Below, piece after piece: positions 38,452 to 46,934 of a DNA stretch of 64,000 nucleotides; positions within the stretch are counted from its first letter, which is position 1, and every line of letters starts with the position of its first letter. The notes under the pieces were generated by a model. That model did not search any database, was not told the origin of the DNA, and saw only the letters and a list, made by a program, of their open reading frames with translations. The stretch spans positions 1-64,000 of the forward strand of contig READ01000024.1 of assembly GCA_004293675.1 (NCBI GenBank), written 5' to 3'. The position numbers and the translations under genes are program-made. The stretch is from Betaproteobacteria bacterium (GTDB taxonomy: Bacteria; Pseudomonadota; Gammaproteobacteria; Burkholderiales; Casimicrobiaceae).

Positions 38452-39738
38452 ATGAATTCCGAAAATCCATTAGCACTAGACGCTGCCACTTTACTCGACG
38501 TTTTGCATGCGGGTACAGGCGCAACGCTTTCTGTGGTGGATCGGCAATGGCGATTTCGCTATGTCAATTCCGGCTTTGCTCGAGCGCTGAAAATGCCCGC
38601 CCACGAGGCTATTGGTCGAACGGTGCTCGAATGCTACGGCGAAGAAACCATGAAGATCATCACGCCGCTGGTTGAGCGCGTGTTTGCCGGTGAATCGGTG
38701 ACCTACGAACGCAAGGGCCGGATTCACGATGATGCCAACGCATGGATATCGGTGACGATGACGCCGTGGAAGTCGCCGTCGGGTGAAATTTTGGGCTTCA
38801 TTACCACCACGCTTCGCGTTCACGAGCTGCGCATCGCCACTGAAAAACTGATCGCGGCCACTCAGCGATTGGCCTCGCATGTTGAAAACAGTCCGCTGAC
38901 CGTGCTCGAGCTTGACGATACGTTCACCGTGTTGCGTTGCTCAGCACGCGCGAGCGCTATGCTGGGCTATGAGCCCGAACAGTTGGTGGGTCGAGCCATT
39001 ACCCAAGTGCTCAGCGATGGTTCTGCCGGCGGTGAGCTGACCGCCGCATTGCACCAGCTCCAGAGCGGCGTCGATGCGCGAAGTCAGCTTGAAACGGCGT
39101 TTACTAAACCCGACGGCGACATTGCGCAGCTCGCGTGGTTTCTCTCGGCGCTGCCCGCCTCGGGCGAGCAGTCGATGACGGTGATGTGTTTGATCGAAGA
39201 CGTGAGCGCCAAGCGCATCGCGGAGCAGCAGCTGCGCTATCTGGCAACGCACGATTCGCTGACCGGCTTGGCCAATCGGTCGGGCTTGGAGCAGCGCGCC
39301 GTTGCTTTGCTTCACGACACAAGCAACAACCAATTCCATGTGTCGTGTCTGTTCATTGATTTGGATGGATTCAAAAAAGTTAACGATAAACACGGTCACG
39401 CCGCTGGAGATTCGGTCTTGATTGAAACAGCGCGACGATTGACCGCGTTAATCCAACCCGGCGACATCGCCGCGAGGGTCGGCGGCGACGAATTTGTGTT
39501 GGTGCTCAAAGACAGTGTGGCCTTCACGCGGGCCGCTGAGCTGCGCGTACGCATCGTTGAATCGATTCGCGCGCCTTACTCGATCAAAGTCAACGCTGCG
39601 CAAATCGCAGCGGCCGTGGGCGCGTCGGTGGGCGTGTCGTATCAGTCGGCGCAAGCGGTCGATGTGACTGAGCTCATCAAGCGGGCCGACGCGGCGATGT
39701 ATCAAGTGAAGTACGCCGGCAAAGATCGCCGACGATAG
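38452..39738 (+). CDS. PAS-PAS-GGDEF diguanylate cyclase
   Basis: 428 residues, no membrane segment, so probably cytosolic. Two PAS sensor domains (about residues 15-125 and 140-260, the first with SVVDRQWRFRYVNSGFARAL) precede a GGDEF domain with DLDGFKKVNDKHGHAAGDS and the intact active site ARVGGDEFVLVLKD. It should make cyclic di-GMP. The inhibitory I-site RxxD normally found five residues before GGDEF reads QPGD, so product inhibition is probably lost. The signal sensed by the PAS domains is unknown; no ligand Cys or His pattern was recognised. Confidence 0.92.
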   Translation: MNSENPLALDAATLLDVLHAGTGATLSVVDRQWRFRYVNSGFARALKMPAHEAIGRTVLECYGEETMKIITPLVERVFAGESVTYERKGRIHDDANAWISVTMTPWKSPSGEILGFITTTLRVHELRIATEKLIAATQRLASHVENSPLTVLELDDTFTVLRCSARASAMLGYEPEQLVGRAITQVLSDGSAGGELTAALHQLQSGVDARSQLETAFTKPDGDIAQLAWFLSALPASGEQSMTVMCLIEDVSAKRIAEQQLRYLATHDSLTGLANRSGLEQRAVALLHDTSNNQFHVSCLFIDLDGFKKVNDKHGHAAGDSVLIETARRLTALIQPGDIAARVGGDEFVLVLKDSVAFTRAAELRVRIVESIRAPYSIKVNAAQIAAAVGASVGVSYQSAQAVDVTELIKRADAAMYQVKYAGKDRRR

Positions 39739-39807
39739 GTCGGGGCGCAGGTAAAATCACACTTTCACTTTAACGCAACGCCGGATCAAGCCGCGCGCCC
39801 TGCTCAT

Positions 39808-41199
39808 ATGCAAAACACACCCATCGCTCCCGCGCTTGACGCGGCCACGCCCTCCGTCGCTAAGAAAAAGCTCTACATCCGCACCTTTGGTTGCCAGATG
39901 AATGAGTACGATTCCGACAAGATGGCTGACATTTTGGATGCCGGAACCACGGGCGGATTCGAGAAAACCGACACGCCGGATAACGCCGATGTGATTTTGT
40001 TTAACACCTGTTCAGTGCGCGAAAAAGCGCAGGAAAAGGTGTTTCACGATCTCGGGCGGGTCAAAGACTTAAAGAAAAAAAATCCTAATCTGGTCATTGG
40101 CGTGGGCGGTTGTGTGGCCTCGCAAGAGGGCGGCGCTATCGTTGAACGTGCGCCTTACGTCGATGTGGTGTTCGGCCCGCAAACCTTGCACCGTTTGCCT
40201 GCGCTGATCGCTAAGCGGCGCGCCACGGGGCTGTCGCAAGTTGACATCTCGTTTCCCGAAATCGAGAAGTTTGACAACATGCCGCCGGCTCGAGTCGAAG
40301 CGGCCAGCGCGTTCGTCTCCATCATGGAAGGTTGCAGCAAATATTGCAGCTTTTGCGTGGTGCCGTACACGCGCGGAGAAGAGGTGTCGCGACCGTTTGA
40401 GGACGTACTCACCGAAGTGGCTGAACTCGCGATTAAGGGCGTCAAAGAGGTCACGCTCTTGGGCCAAAACGTCAACGCCTACCGAGGAAAAATGGGCGAC
40501 GGCACCGAGATCGCCGACTTCGCCACGCTCATCGAATACATCGACGAAATCCCCGGCATTGAGCGCATTCGATACACCACGAGCCATCCGCGTGAAATGA
40601 GCGCATCGCTGATTGCGGTGTATGACAAAGTGCCCAAGCTGGTATCGCAATTGCACCTGCCGGTTCAGCACGGCTCGGATCGGATTTTGGCGGCGATGAA
40701 GCGCGGCTACACCGCGCTCGAATTCAAGAGCACGGTGCGCAAACTTCGCGCGGTGCGCCCCAACATTTCGCTCACCTCTGATTTCATCGTGGGCTTTCCC
40801 GGCGAAACGCAAAAGGATCACGATCTCACGATGAAGTTGATCGATGATGTGGCGTTTGACGGTGCGTTTAGCTTCACCTACAGCGCCCGCCCCGGTACGC
40901 CTGCTGCGGATTTGTCGGACGACACACCGGCCACTGAAAAATCAGCGCGGCTCAGCCAATTGCAAAAACGAATTGATGAATTGTTCTACGGTTACTCAGA
41001 AGCGATGGTCGGCAAAGTCGAGCGCGTACTGGTCGAAGGCGTTTCGAAAAAGAGCAAAACCGAGCTGGCCGCCCGCACGGAAAATAATCGCGTAGTCAAT
41101 TTCCCTGGAAATGATCGGTTGATCGGTGAATACGTTGACGTGACGATCACGGCGGCGGTGGCGCACACCTTGCGTGGGGAAATTGTGACGTTGGGGTAG
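39808..41199 (+). CDS. miaB: tRNA-2-methylthio-N6-dimethylallyladenosine synthase MiaB
   Basis: Radical-SAM methylthiotransferase that modifies A37 of tRNAs reading UNN codons. 463 residues: the N-terminal domain holds three cluster cysteines (C29 in [12 protein letters not shown]68 in [11 protein letters not shown]102 in [11 protein letters not shown]), and the radical-SAM motif is C177-x3-C181-x2-C184 in [22 protein letters not shown]-terminal TRAM domain follows. All key residues are present. Monocistronic, followed by a 114-bp repeat element. Confidence 0.96.
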   Translation: MQNTPIAPALDAATPSVAKKKLYIRTFGCQMNEYDSDKMADILDAGTTGGFEKTDTPDNADVILFNTCSVREKAQEKVFHDLGRVKDLKKKNPNLVIGVGGCVASQEGGAIVERAPYVDVVFGPQTLHRLPALIAKRRATGLSQVDISFPEIEKFDNMPPARVEAASAFVSIMEGCSKYCSFCVVPYTRGEEVSRPFEDVLTEVAELAIKGVKEVTLLGQNVNAYRGKMGDGTEIADFATLIEYIDEIPGIERIRYTTSHPREMSASLIAVYDKVPKLVSQLHLPVQHGSDRILAAMKRGYTALEFKSTVRKLRAVRPNISLTSDFIVGFPGETQKDHDLTMKLIDDVAFDGAFSFTYSARPGTPAADLSDDTPATEKSARLSQLQKRIDELFYGYSEAMVGKVERVLVEGVSKKSKTELAARTENNRVVNFPGNDRLIGEYVDVTITAAVAHTLRGEIVTLG

Positions 41200-41200
41200 T

Positions 41201-41314
41201 AGCTTTCGTTGCCAATGCCTTATGAATTAGGGCAATAGCGTCTATTTGTAAATCAATCGAAACCTTGCCTTTTTCGCTCTATCGACCCATTTAATAGGGC
41301 GTTTCGTTAAAAAG
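41201..41314 (+). repeat. 114-bp AT-rich intergenic element, copy 4
   Basis: Starts agctttcgttgccaatgcct two bases after the miaB stop and ends aatagggcgtttcgttaaaa ag at 41314. It has exactly the length of the copy at 44001 and a similar right end (ccatttaatagggcgttt). Confidence 0.6.
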
Positions 41315-41500
41315 TTCGTTTACCGGCGTCGTATCGCCGACTGCTGAGCGACGTCAGTTGGAAAGAACACCCACGGGGAAGTGGCGCTTGGTATGCCGGC
41401 GGGCTATGTTGGCTGGGCTGACCCGCGTGCCTCGGGGGCTTCGATCACTCCGAGAAACATCTACACAACTCCGTTGGACACCAAAACGCCATCCCATTCG

Positions 41501-41600
41501 TGATTCCCGCGAAGGCGGGAATCCATGGCAGTCTGAGGAAAATCAATAACTTGGAACACTACTCTTCCTCAACGATGGATTCCCGCCTTCGCGGGAATGA
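41501..41600. repeat. Inverted pair of attccc-N8-gggaat repeats
   Basis: 41503-41522 and 41579-41598 each match attccc(8 nt)gggaat, a dispersed repeat type best known as dRS3 in Neisseria and also common in other Betaproteobacteria. They face each other, so flanks pair over about 26 bp (tgattcccgcgaaggcggga and beyond) around a loop of about 50 nt. The stretch 41315-41500 shows no gene. Confidence 0.75.
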
Positions 41601-41664
41601 CGAAAAGGGAAGTTATGCAGAGGTCTTTCCGATGTGACGGGATTGGTGCGAGTTGCGGTCTTCT

Positions 41665-41681
41665 ATATGACTTCGTCATAT
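41665..41681. promoter_or_regulatory. Palindrome atatgac-ttc-gtcatat upstream of binding-protein gene
   Basis: Perfect 7-3-7 inverted repeat followed by tgacgacgtca, about 80 bases before the solute-binding-protein start. It may be an operator; no dedicated regulator gene is adjacent. Confidence 0.3.
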
Positions 41682-41757
41682 GACGACGTCATTTACACTT
41701 GGCGCAACACGTTGATTCTTCGCAGAATCATCGCATCTGAATCCGTAGAAGAAGTTG

Positions 41758-42945
41758 GTGAAAAACTTGAAGTTGCTGTTTGATTTCATCCGTCCTTTTG
41801 TTTCTAAATCTCGATTGATCGTACTTTTGGCACAGTGGGTGGTCATTCCCGTCCTCGTCGGTCTGACGAGCGCTGAGCTGGTTGCGCAGGGCGTCACGCC
41901 AACCAGCATCGCCATTGGCATGTCGTCGCCGCAAACTGGCAGTGAATCGTCGGTGGGTGTTGATTACCTGCTCGGCGCGCGGCTGGCTTTTGATGACGCA
42001 AACAAAGACGGCGGTGTGTTTGGCCGCCAGGTCAAGCTCACGGTGATCGACGATGCGGGCAAAGCCGACACCACCGCAGCGAACACTAAGAAATTGATCG
42101 CTGACGGCTCGTTTGCGCTGTTCGGGTTTTACGGCGGTAACAACACGCTCGCGGCGCTGCCAGCAATTAACGAAGCGCGCATTCCGCTGGTGGGTGTTTT
42201 CACCGGCAATCAATCCCTGCGCGATCCGCCAAACCGCTACGTCTTTCATGCGCGCACCGGCTATTACGCCGAGATTGCGCACGTCGCCAAGCGGCTCACC
42301 GCGATGGCCGCTGATCGAGTGGCGGTCGTTCATTTCGATGATCGCGGCGGTAAGGACAGTGGCGAGCGAACCGCCGTCGAATTTCGAAACCTCGGCGTCA
42401 AGGTGCCCGCCGTGATCGCCATCGAGCGCGGCTCGACCAAAGTGGACGCCGCAGCGGCCACGCTGGCGAAGGCTGATGTGCAGTGGGTGGTCATGATTCT
42501 GACCAACAAAACGGCAGCGGCGTTGATCCAAAAAACGCGGGAGCTGGGTGGTCTGTATCAATTCATGAGCCTGTCGTTCACCAACGCAGCGGCGCTCATC
42601 AAAGACCTGGGTAACAAATCAACCGGCCTTGCGTTCTCGCAGGTGGTGCCGTTTCCGATGGCGGGTGCCGGCAGCAAATTGGTCGCTGAATTCAGAGAGC
42701 TTGCGGGTACACGCGTGCCGATCAACTACGTATCGATGGAAGGTTTCGTCACGGCCAAACTCATGCTCGAAGGCCTGCGACGCGCGGGCAAAGATCCGAC
42801 GCGCGAGAAATTCATTGCGGGGCTCGAATCCGGGCGCGCCATTGAGTTCGATAACTACAGTCTGCGCTTCACACCACAAGAAAGAGCCGGGGGTCAATTC
42901 GTTGAACTCACCGTCGTGGATCGCAGAGGGCAACTCGTTCGATAG
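41758..42945 (+). CDS. Branched-chain amino-acid-type (LivK-like) solute-binding protein
   Basis: About 395 residues from GTG 41758 (a TTG directly before it is possible). A long leader with hydrophobic segment RLIVLLAQWVVIPVLVGLTS ends at VAQG, after which the type-I periplasmic fold starts: TSIAIGMSSPQTGSESSVG, GARLAFDDANKDGGVFGRQV and FALFGFYGGNNTLAALPAIN. No Liv permease or ATPase genes are nearby, so the transporter partner is unknown; some such proteins act as sensory or orphan receptors. The peroxidase gene follows after 31 bases and probably shares its transcript. Confidence 0.85.
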   Translation: MKNLKLLFDFIRPFVSKSRLIVLLAQWVVIPVLVGLTSAELVAQGVTPTSIAIGMSSPQTGSESSVGVDYLLGARLAFDDANKDGGVFGRQVKLTVIDDAGKADTTAANTKKLIADGSFALFGFYGGNNTLAALPAINEARIPLVGVFTGNQSLRDPPNRYVFHARTGYYAEIAHVAKRLTAMAADRVAVVHFDDRGGKDSGERTAVEFRNLGVKVPAVIAIERGSTKVDAAAATLAKADVQWVVMILTNKTAAALIQKTRELGGLYQFMSLSFTNAAALIKDLGNKSTGLAFSQVVPFPMAGAGSKLVAEFRELAGTRVPINYVSMEGFVTAKLMLEGLRRAGKDPTREKFIAGLESGRAIEFDNYSLRFTPQERAGGQFVELTVVDRRGQLVR

Positions 42946-42976
42946 TTTTTTTCTCCTCCTCCAAAGGCAAAATCCG

Positions 42977-43978
42977 ATGAACTACAAATTCTCAGCCACG
43001 GCGCTCGGTATTGCGGGTGTTAGCGTTGCGTTGGCCGTTAGTGCGCAGCCCGAGCCCGAACCCCGTGAAGCGTTCGCGGCCATGTTTGGTCAAGTCAAAC
43101 CGGTCGCTCAAGCGGCCATCGATGCGCCAGCGGCCAAGCTTGGCCGAGCGTTGTTTTGGGATCAACGACTGTCGGTGAACGGCAAAATCGCCTGCGCAAC
43201 GTGCCACATGCCCGAAGACGGATCGTCGGACCGTCGTCAATTTTCAACCGACGCTCGCGATAAGCCGACCTCGCGCCACTCGCAGCCGATCTACAACTCA
43301 ACGCTTCAAACGGCGGGGCTGCGCTGGACGGGTGACCGAGCGAGCGCCGCAGCCCAAGCCGAGGGTTCGATGACGGGCTCGATGGGGTTTGAGACGCGCG
43401 AGCTCGCGCTTGCCAATCTCAAAAAGCACTACGATGCGAAGTCGTTCGCCGCTGCGTTTCCGGGCGACGCCGATCCCGTGACGATCAAAAACATGGCGCA
43501 AGCCATCGATGTCTATGAATCAACGCTCAACACGCCAGCGCCGTTTGATCGCTACCTCGCGGGCGACAACGCCGCGCTGACCGCCGCGCAAAAAGCCGGG
43601 ATGCGCACGTTTGTGAATGTGGGCTGCGCGGGCTGCCATTCGGGAGCGCTGCTCGGCGGTACGCTGCAAATGAAATTTGGTTTGACCAAAGATTACTGGC
43701 TTGAAACTAAATCGAAAAAGGTCGACGAAGGAAAATTCGCCGCGACGAAAAACGAAGCCGACAAGCACGTGTTTCGCGTTGCCATGCTTCGAAACGTAGT
43801 CGATACCGCGCCGTATTTTCACGACGGCAGTGTGGCCAAGCTCGATGACGCGGTGCGCGTGATGGCCAGCGTTCAGCTCGGGCGTCAGCTCACTGACGCG
43901 GAAACAGCATCGATTGTTGAGTTTCTGAAATCGCTCTCGGGAAAACGTCCCGCGAACTACGCGCCGCCCGTCAATTAA
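42977..43978 (+). CDS. Di-haem cytochrome c peroxidase (CcpA/MauG family)
   Basis: 333 residues, exported: signal MNYKFSATALGIAGVSVALA with cleavage after VSAQ. Two haem c motifs: C73-ATC-H77 (low-potential, N-terminal) and C217-AGC-H221 (high-potential). Core features such as LGRALFWDQRLSVNGKIACA, QPIYNSTLQTAGLRWTGDR and the C-terminal RNVVDTAPYFHDGSVAKLDD are typical. It reduces H2O2 in the periplasm or, in the MauG branch, oxidises protein residues. The ATG at 42977 is the clear start. Partner electron donor not evident in the window. Confidence 0.9.
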   Translation: MNYKFSATALGIAGVSVALAVSAQPEPEPREAFAAMFGQVKPVAQAAIDAPAAKLGRALFWDQRLSVNGKIACATCHMPEDGSSDRRQFSTDARDKPTSRHSQPIYNSTLQTAGLRWTGDRASAAAQAEGSMTGSMGFETRELALANLKKHYDAKSFAAAFPGDADPVTIKNMAQAIDVYESTLNTPAPFDRYLAGDNAALTAAQKAGMRTFVNVGCAGCHSGALLGGTLQMKFGLTKDYWLETKSKKVDEGKFAATKNEADKHVFRVAMLRNVVDTAPYFHDGSVAKLDDAVRVMASVQLGRQLTDAETASIVEFLKSLSGKRPANYAPPVN

Positions 43979-44000
43979 CTCTCTTTGTCGGCGTATTCCA

Positions 44001-44114
44001 AGCTTTTTCGTTAAACGCCTTGTGTAATAAGGCGTTTAACTGATTTTCAGTGCTTTTCAGAATACGTTAAAAATACGCCGAAAGCACCATTTCAATGGGC
44101 ATTGAAGTAGAAAG
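44001..44114 (+). repeat. 114-bp AT-rich intergenic element, copy 5 (best hairpin)
   Basis: Starts agctttttcgttaaacgcc; 44010-44040 is a perfect 12-bp inverted repeat with a 7-nt loop (gttaaacgcctt gtgtaat aaggcgtttaac). The right end is ccatttcaatgggcattgaa then gtagaaag. It lies between the convergent peroxidase and GST genes and could also serve as a bidirectional terminator. Confidence 0.7.
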
Positions 44115-44122
44115 TTGGATTG

Positions 44123-44758
44123 CTAGGCGTTTGCTTTCTTGGCCAACGCCACCCACGCCTGCACGCTCGGTCTCGCCCATTGATTTCGCACGTATTGCTC
44201 AAGCTTTGCCGGCACCGCATCGCCGTTGTGAACCAGCCGATTGAGCATCATCGCCAAATCCACGTCGGCGATGCACCATTGATCAAACAAATTGCCCGAG
44301 GGATTGCCGACGAGCGCGTCGGCGGCGCGAAAGAGCTTTTGCGCGGCGGCTTGCGCGTCGGCCGACAACGGTTTCGCGGTGTCGTGCTGAAACACGGTGC
44401 TCGTGGAGCGCTCCATGCGAATGGGCATCAAATCGCTTCGAATCCACGCTTGAACTTGCCGCGCACGGGCGCGTTGCTGAGTATTGGTGGGCAAGACGCG
44501 CGGCGAACTCGGGAATGCGTCCTCAAGGTATTCGCAAATCGCTGAAGATTCCGAGAGCGCAAAATCGCCGTGCGTCAGCGTGGGCACGCGCTCGGTGATC
44601 GAGCTTTTCTGATAGCTCGCCGCATGATGGGCGTCGTCCTCTAAATTGATTTCGACGATTTCAAACGGCAAGTTTTTTTCCTTGAGCGTGACGAACGCAG
44701 CCAAGGCGTACGGACTGGTGTAGCCGGAGTTAACGTAGAGCGTGAGGGCGTCAGACAT
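44123..44758 (-). CDS. yfcF: Glutathione S-transferase, YfcF type
   Basis: 211 residues from ATG 44758 (a TTG two codons earlier is possible). The N-terminal thioredoxin-like half is LTLYVNSGYTSPYALAAFVT with RVPTLTHGDFALSESSAICE; the all-helical half contains RARARQVQAWIRSDLMPIRM and LFDQWCIADVDLAMMLNRLV, which align closely with E. coli YfcF. YfcF proteins have glutathione transferase/peroxidase activity. Preceded by the DUF2917 gene 15 bases upstream on the same strand, likely one operon controlled by the divergent LysR protein. Confidence 0.9.
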   Translation of the reverse strand: MSDALTLYVNSGYTSPYALAAFVTLKEKNLPFEIVEINLEDDAHHAASYQKSSITERVPTLTHGDFALSESSAICEYLEDAFPSSPRVLPTNTQQRARARQVQAWIRSDLMPIRMERSTSTVFQHDTAKPLSADAQAAAQKLFRAADALVGNPSGNLFDQWCIADVDLAMMLNRLVHNGDAVPAKLEQYVRNQWARPSVQAWVALAKKANA

Positions 44759-44773
44759 GGTCAATTCCTTAAA

Positions 44774-45151
44774 TTAAGCACGAGCGAATTTTGGATCAAG
44801 CCGATCGGCGACACTACGAAGTACGTCGGCCAAGGGATGCAGCGCGGATACCGAAAGCGCTTGCCAGAACGATGGCGAAACGCTCGCCGTGAGTGGCGAT
44901 TGCGCCAGCAGCGCCACGCGCGCAACGCCCGCCCCGCCGACGGGTTCGATGACGACTTGGCCGTGACTGCACGGCACCGCAAGCGTTTCGCCCGCCCTCA
45001 CAAAATAGTCTTGCGAGCTGCCAGAGACGGTCACCCACAGCTCACCGCCCAGTGACTCAATGGCGCGGATTTGTGTGGCTTCGAGTTGCAATGCGCGACC
45101 CTGAGCGAGCGACCAGTCTTGTGTGGCGTAGGGATAATGTGTGTAGTCCAT
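44774..45151 (-). CDS. DUF2917-domain protein
   Basis: 125 residues, predicted cupin-like small domain of unknown function. The pattern QLEATQIRAIESLGGELWVT, VSGSSQDYFVRAGETLAVP and VVIEPVGGAGVARVALLA is the DUF2917 core. In many Burkholderiales this family lies divergent from a GcvA-like LysR gene, as here (45278). It precedes the GST gene by 15 bases. Role unknown; perhaps linked to the LysR effector response. Confidence 0.88.
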   Translation of the reverse strand: MDYTHYPYATQDWSLAQGRALQLEATQIRAIESLGGELWVTVSGSSQDYFVRAGETLAVPCSHGQVVIEPVGGAGVARVALLAQSPLTASVSPSFWQALSVSALHPLADVLRSVADRLDPKFARA

Positions 45152-45162
45152 GATTGTATTCC

Positions 45163-45270
45163 TTGCAGTCTATTGACGGGGACGAGGAGGAGAAAACTGT
45201 TGTTGTAGGATGGTATTTAATAGAGGAAAATCCGCGGTGTCGAACGAATTGATTGCGGGTAAGACTGCAA
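45163..45270. promoter_or_regulatory. Divergent DUF2917/LysR promoter with 9-bp inverted pair
   Basis: The 126-bp gap between two divergent starts has ttgcagtct at 45163-45171 and agactgcaa at 45262-45270. Read on each strand, the same agactgcaa lies 7-11 bases before each start codon. This symmetry suggests co-ordinated control of both mRNAs, for example by the LysR protein or at translation. Inference only. Confidence 0.45.
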
Positions 45271-45277
45271 AAAGTGC

Positions 45278-46318
45278 ATGCAAAAGACTCTTCCCTCATC
45301 CTCTCTGATCAACGCGAGCGCTGTTGGCAGCGCCGTGGCGCTGTCTTCGGCAGCGTTGCAGCATCGCCCGTTGACGCTCGCCGGGCTGCGCGGATTCGAA
45401 TCGGCCGCGCGCCATTTGAGCTTGACTCGCGCGGCGACTGAACTTCACTTAACGCAATCGGCGGTATCGCGCCAAGTGCAAGGGCTCGAAGACGAATTTG
45501 GCATCGCGCTATTCGTTCGCAAAGCGCGCGAAATCGTGTTGACCGCTGAGGGAAAACAGTTTCTTTTGATGGTGCAAAAAACGCTCAAAGAACTGGATTC
45601 GGGCGTTGAACGCATGCGTCGCGACGCGTTTTCGCCGCGTATTTCGGTCAACACATTCGCATCCTTTGCCTCGCTGTGGTTAATCCCGCGTTTGTCAGGT
45701 TTTCGGGCCCTGCGACCTACGGCCGATATCGAAATCGGCGCGACGGATCGAATGATCGATTTGGGGCTCGAAAACGTCGACGTGGCGATCCGCTATCTTC
45801 GTCGTGAGGCGATTCCGCCGGGTGCTGAACTCTTGATGGAAGAGGTTTTGTTTCCCGTGGTGAGTCCGTCGTACACCAAGACCTCGCCACCGCTTAAAAA
45901 ACTGGAAGATTTGTCGCGCCACACGCTCATCGAATCGAGCGCCGGTGGCCCCGCCGAAATTCGCGCCACCTGGCCGCAGTTTTTTCACGAAATTGGCGCG
46001 GCGGACATCAAAGGCCGCTCGCATCTCAAATTCGATTTCATCGCGCAAGCGTTCATGGCGGCTCAGCGCGGGCAGGGCGTGGCGCTGTCACGCACTTACG
46101 GCGCGGACATGTTTATGACCGGAGAGCTCGTGCGACCCATTGACGTGTCAGTGTCCACGGGGGCGGGTTGTTTCTTGGTCGTCTCTGAGCGCGGTCAATC
46201 TCGCGCCGAAGTGCGGGCGTTTGTAGCGTGGTTGCGCGAGGAGGTGGTTCGCTTTAACGAGCAATTGGCCGTGTGGTTCAAAGCGCGTGGCGTTTCACCC
46301 AAACGGCGACAGAGCTGA
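45278..46318 (+). CDS. LysR-family transcriptional regulator (GcvA-like)
   Basis: 346 residues. A 30-residue Ser/Ala-rich extension precedes the helix-turn-helix LTLAGLRGFESAARHLSLTR with AATELHLTQSAVSRQVQGLE. The effector domain has SLWLIPRLSGFRALRPTADI, ATDRMIDLGLENVDVAIRYL and a GcvA-like ending with AFVAWLREEVVRF. Likely regulator of the divergent DUF2917-GST pair, and possibly of the downstream redox cluster, whose first gene starts about 80 bases after its stop. Confidence 0.9.
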   Translation: MQKTLPSSSLINASAVGSAVALSSAALQHRPLTLAGLRGFESAARHLSLTRAATELHLTQSAVSRQVQGLEDEFGIALFVRKAREIVLTAEGKQFLLMVQKTLKELDSGVERMRRDAFSPRISVNTFASFASLWLIPRLSGFRALRPTADIEIGATDRMIDLGLENVDVAIRYLRREAIPPGAELLMEEVLFPVVSPSYTKTSPPLKKLEDLSRHTLIESSAGGPAEIRATWPQFFHEIGAADIKGRSHLKFDFIAQAFMAAQRGQGVALSRTYGADMFMTGELVRPIDVSVSTGAGCFLVVSERGQSRAEVRAFVAWLREEVVRFNEQLAVWFKARGVSPKRRQS

Positions 46319-46397
46319 CTGCACACTCGAGATTCAATGCGGCTACACCACACCGGAATATGCCAATGACATGCTTTGGGTGCAAAATAGATTCTCA

Positions 46398-46925
46398 ATG
46401 AAAAGCACTCTCGCTCAACTCGCGACAACCTCGATCAAGACGCTGCTCTGTGCAGCGTTGCTTTGCGCCGCCGCTACTGCGAACGCCGTGAAAGTCGGTG
46501 AGCTAGCCCCGAGCGTGCGCCTTAATACGGCAAAGGGTGAAGTGCTGTTGGCCTCGCTCAAAGGGCGGGTCGTGTACGTCGATTTTTGGGCGTCGTGGTG
46601 TGCGCCCTGCAAAGCGTCGTTTCCTTGGATGAACACGATGGCCACGCGCTTTCAAGACAAGGGGCTCGAAATCGTGGCGATCAATGTTGACACTGCAAGG
46701 CCAGCCGCCGAGCGTTTTTTGGCGCAGGTTCCGGCGAAATTCACGATTGCATTTGAGCCGACCGGCACCGTCGCGAAGCAATTTGCAGTCACCGCGATGC
46801 CAATGTCGTACTTACTCGATGCCGAAGGACGCGTGATCTACATTCATTCAGGATTCAAGCCCGCTGACACGGCTGAGCTTGAGCGCGCCATCGAGCGTGC
46901 CCTGGCGAACCTGAAGCGAAGTTAA
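46398..46925 (+). CDS. TlpA-like thioredoxin-fold protein
   Basis: 175 residues from the ATG at 46398. Signal-like leader ATTSIKTLLCAALLCAAATA then NA|VKVGELAP. The thioredoxin-fold active site is C68-APC-71 in YVDFWASWCAPCKASF, typical of periplasmic TlpA/ResA-type disulphide reductases. A cis-proline loop (TAMPMSYLLDAEGRVIYIHS) is present. Four genes (this, DUF4266, DUF3570, apbE) lie in the same order and orientation, ten bases separating this one from the next. It probably keeps cysteines of a partner, perhaps the DUF4266 protein, reduced. Confidence 0.88.
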   Translation: MKSTLAQLATTSIKTLLCAALLCAAATANAVKVGELAPSVRLNTAKGEVLLASLKGRVVYVDFWASWCAPCKASFPWMNTMATRFQDKGLEIVAINVDTARPAAERFLAQVPAKFTIAFEPTGTVAKQFAVTAMPMSYLLDAEGRVIYIHSGFKPADTAELERAIERALANLKRS

Positions 46926-46934
46926 GGAAATAGC

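Noticed and set aside
40069-40821. 250-codon antisense frame in miaB
   Set aside because: Shadow of miaB with no recognisable domain.
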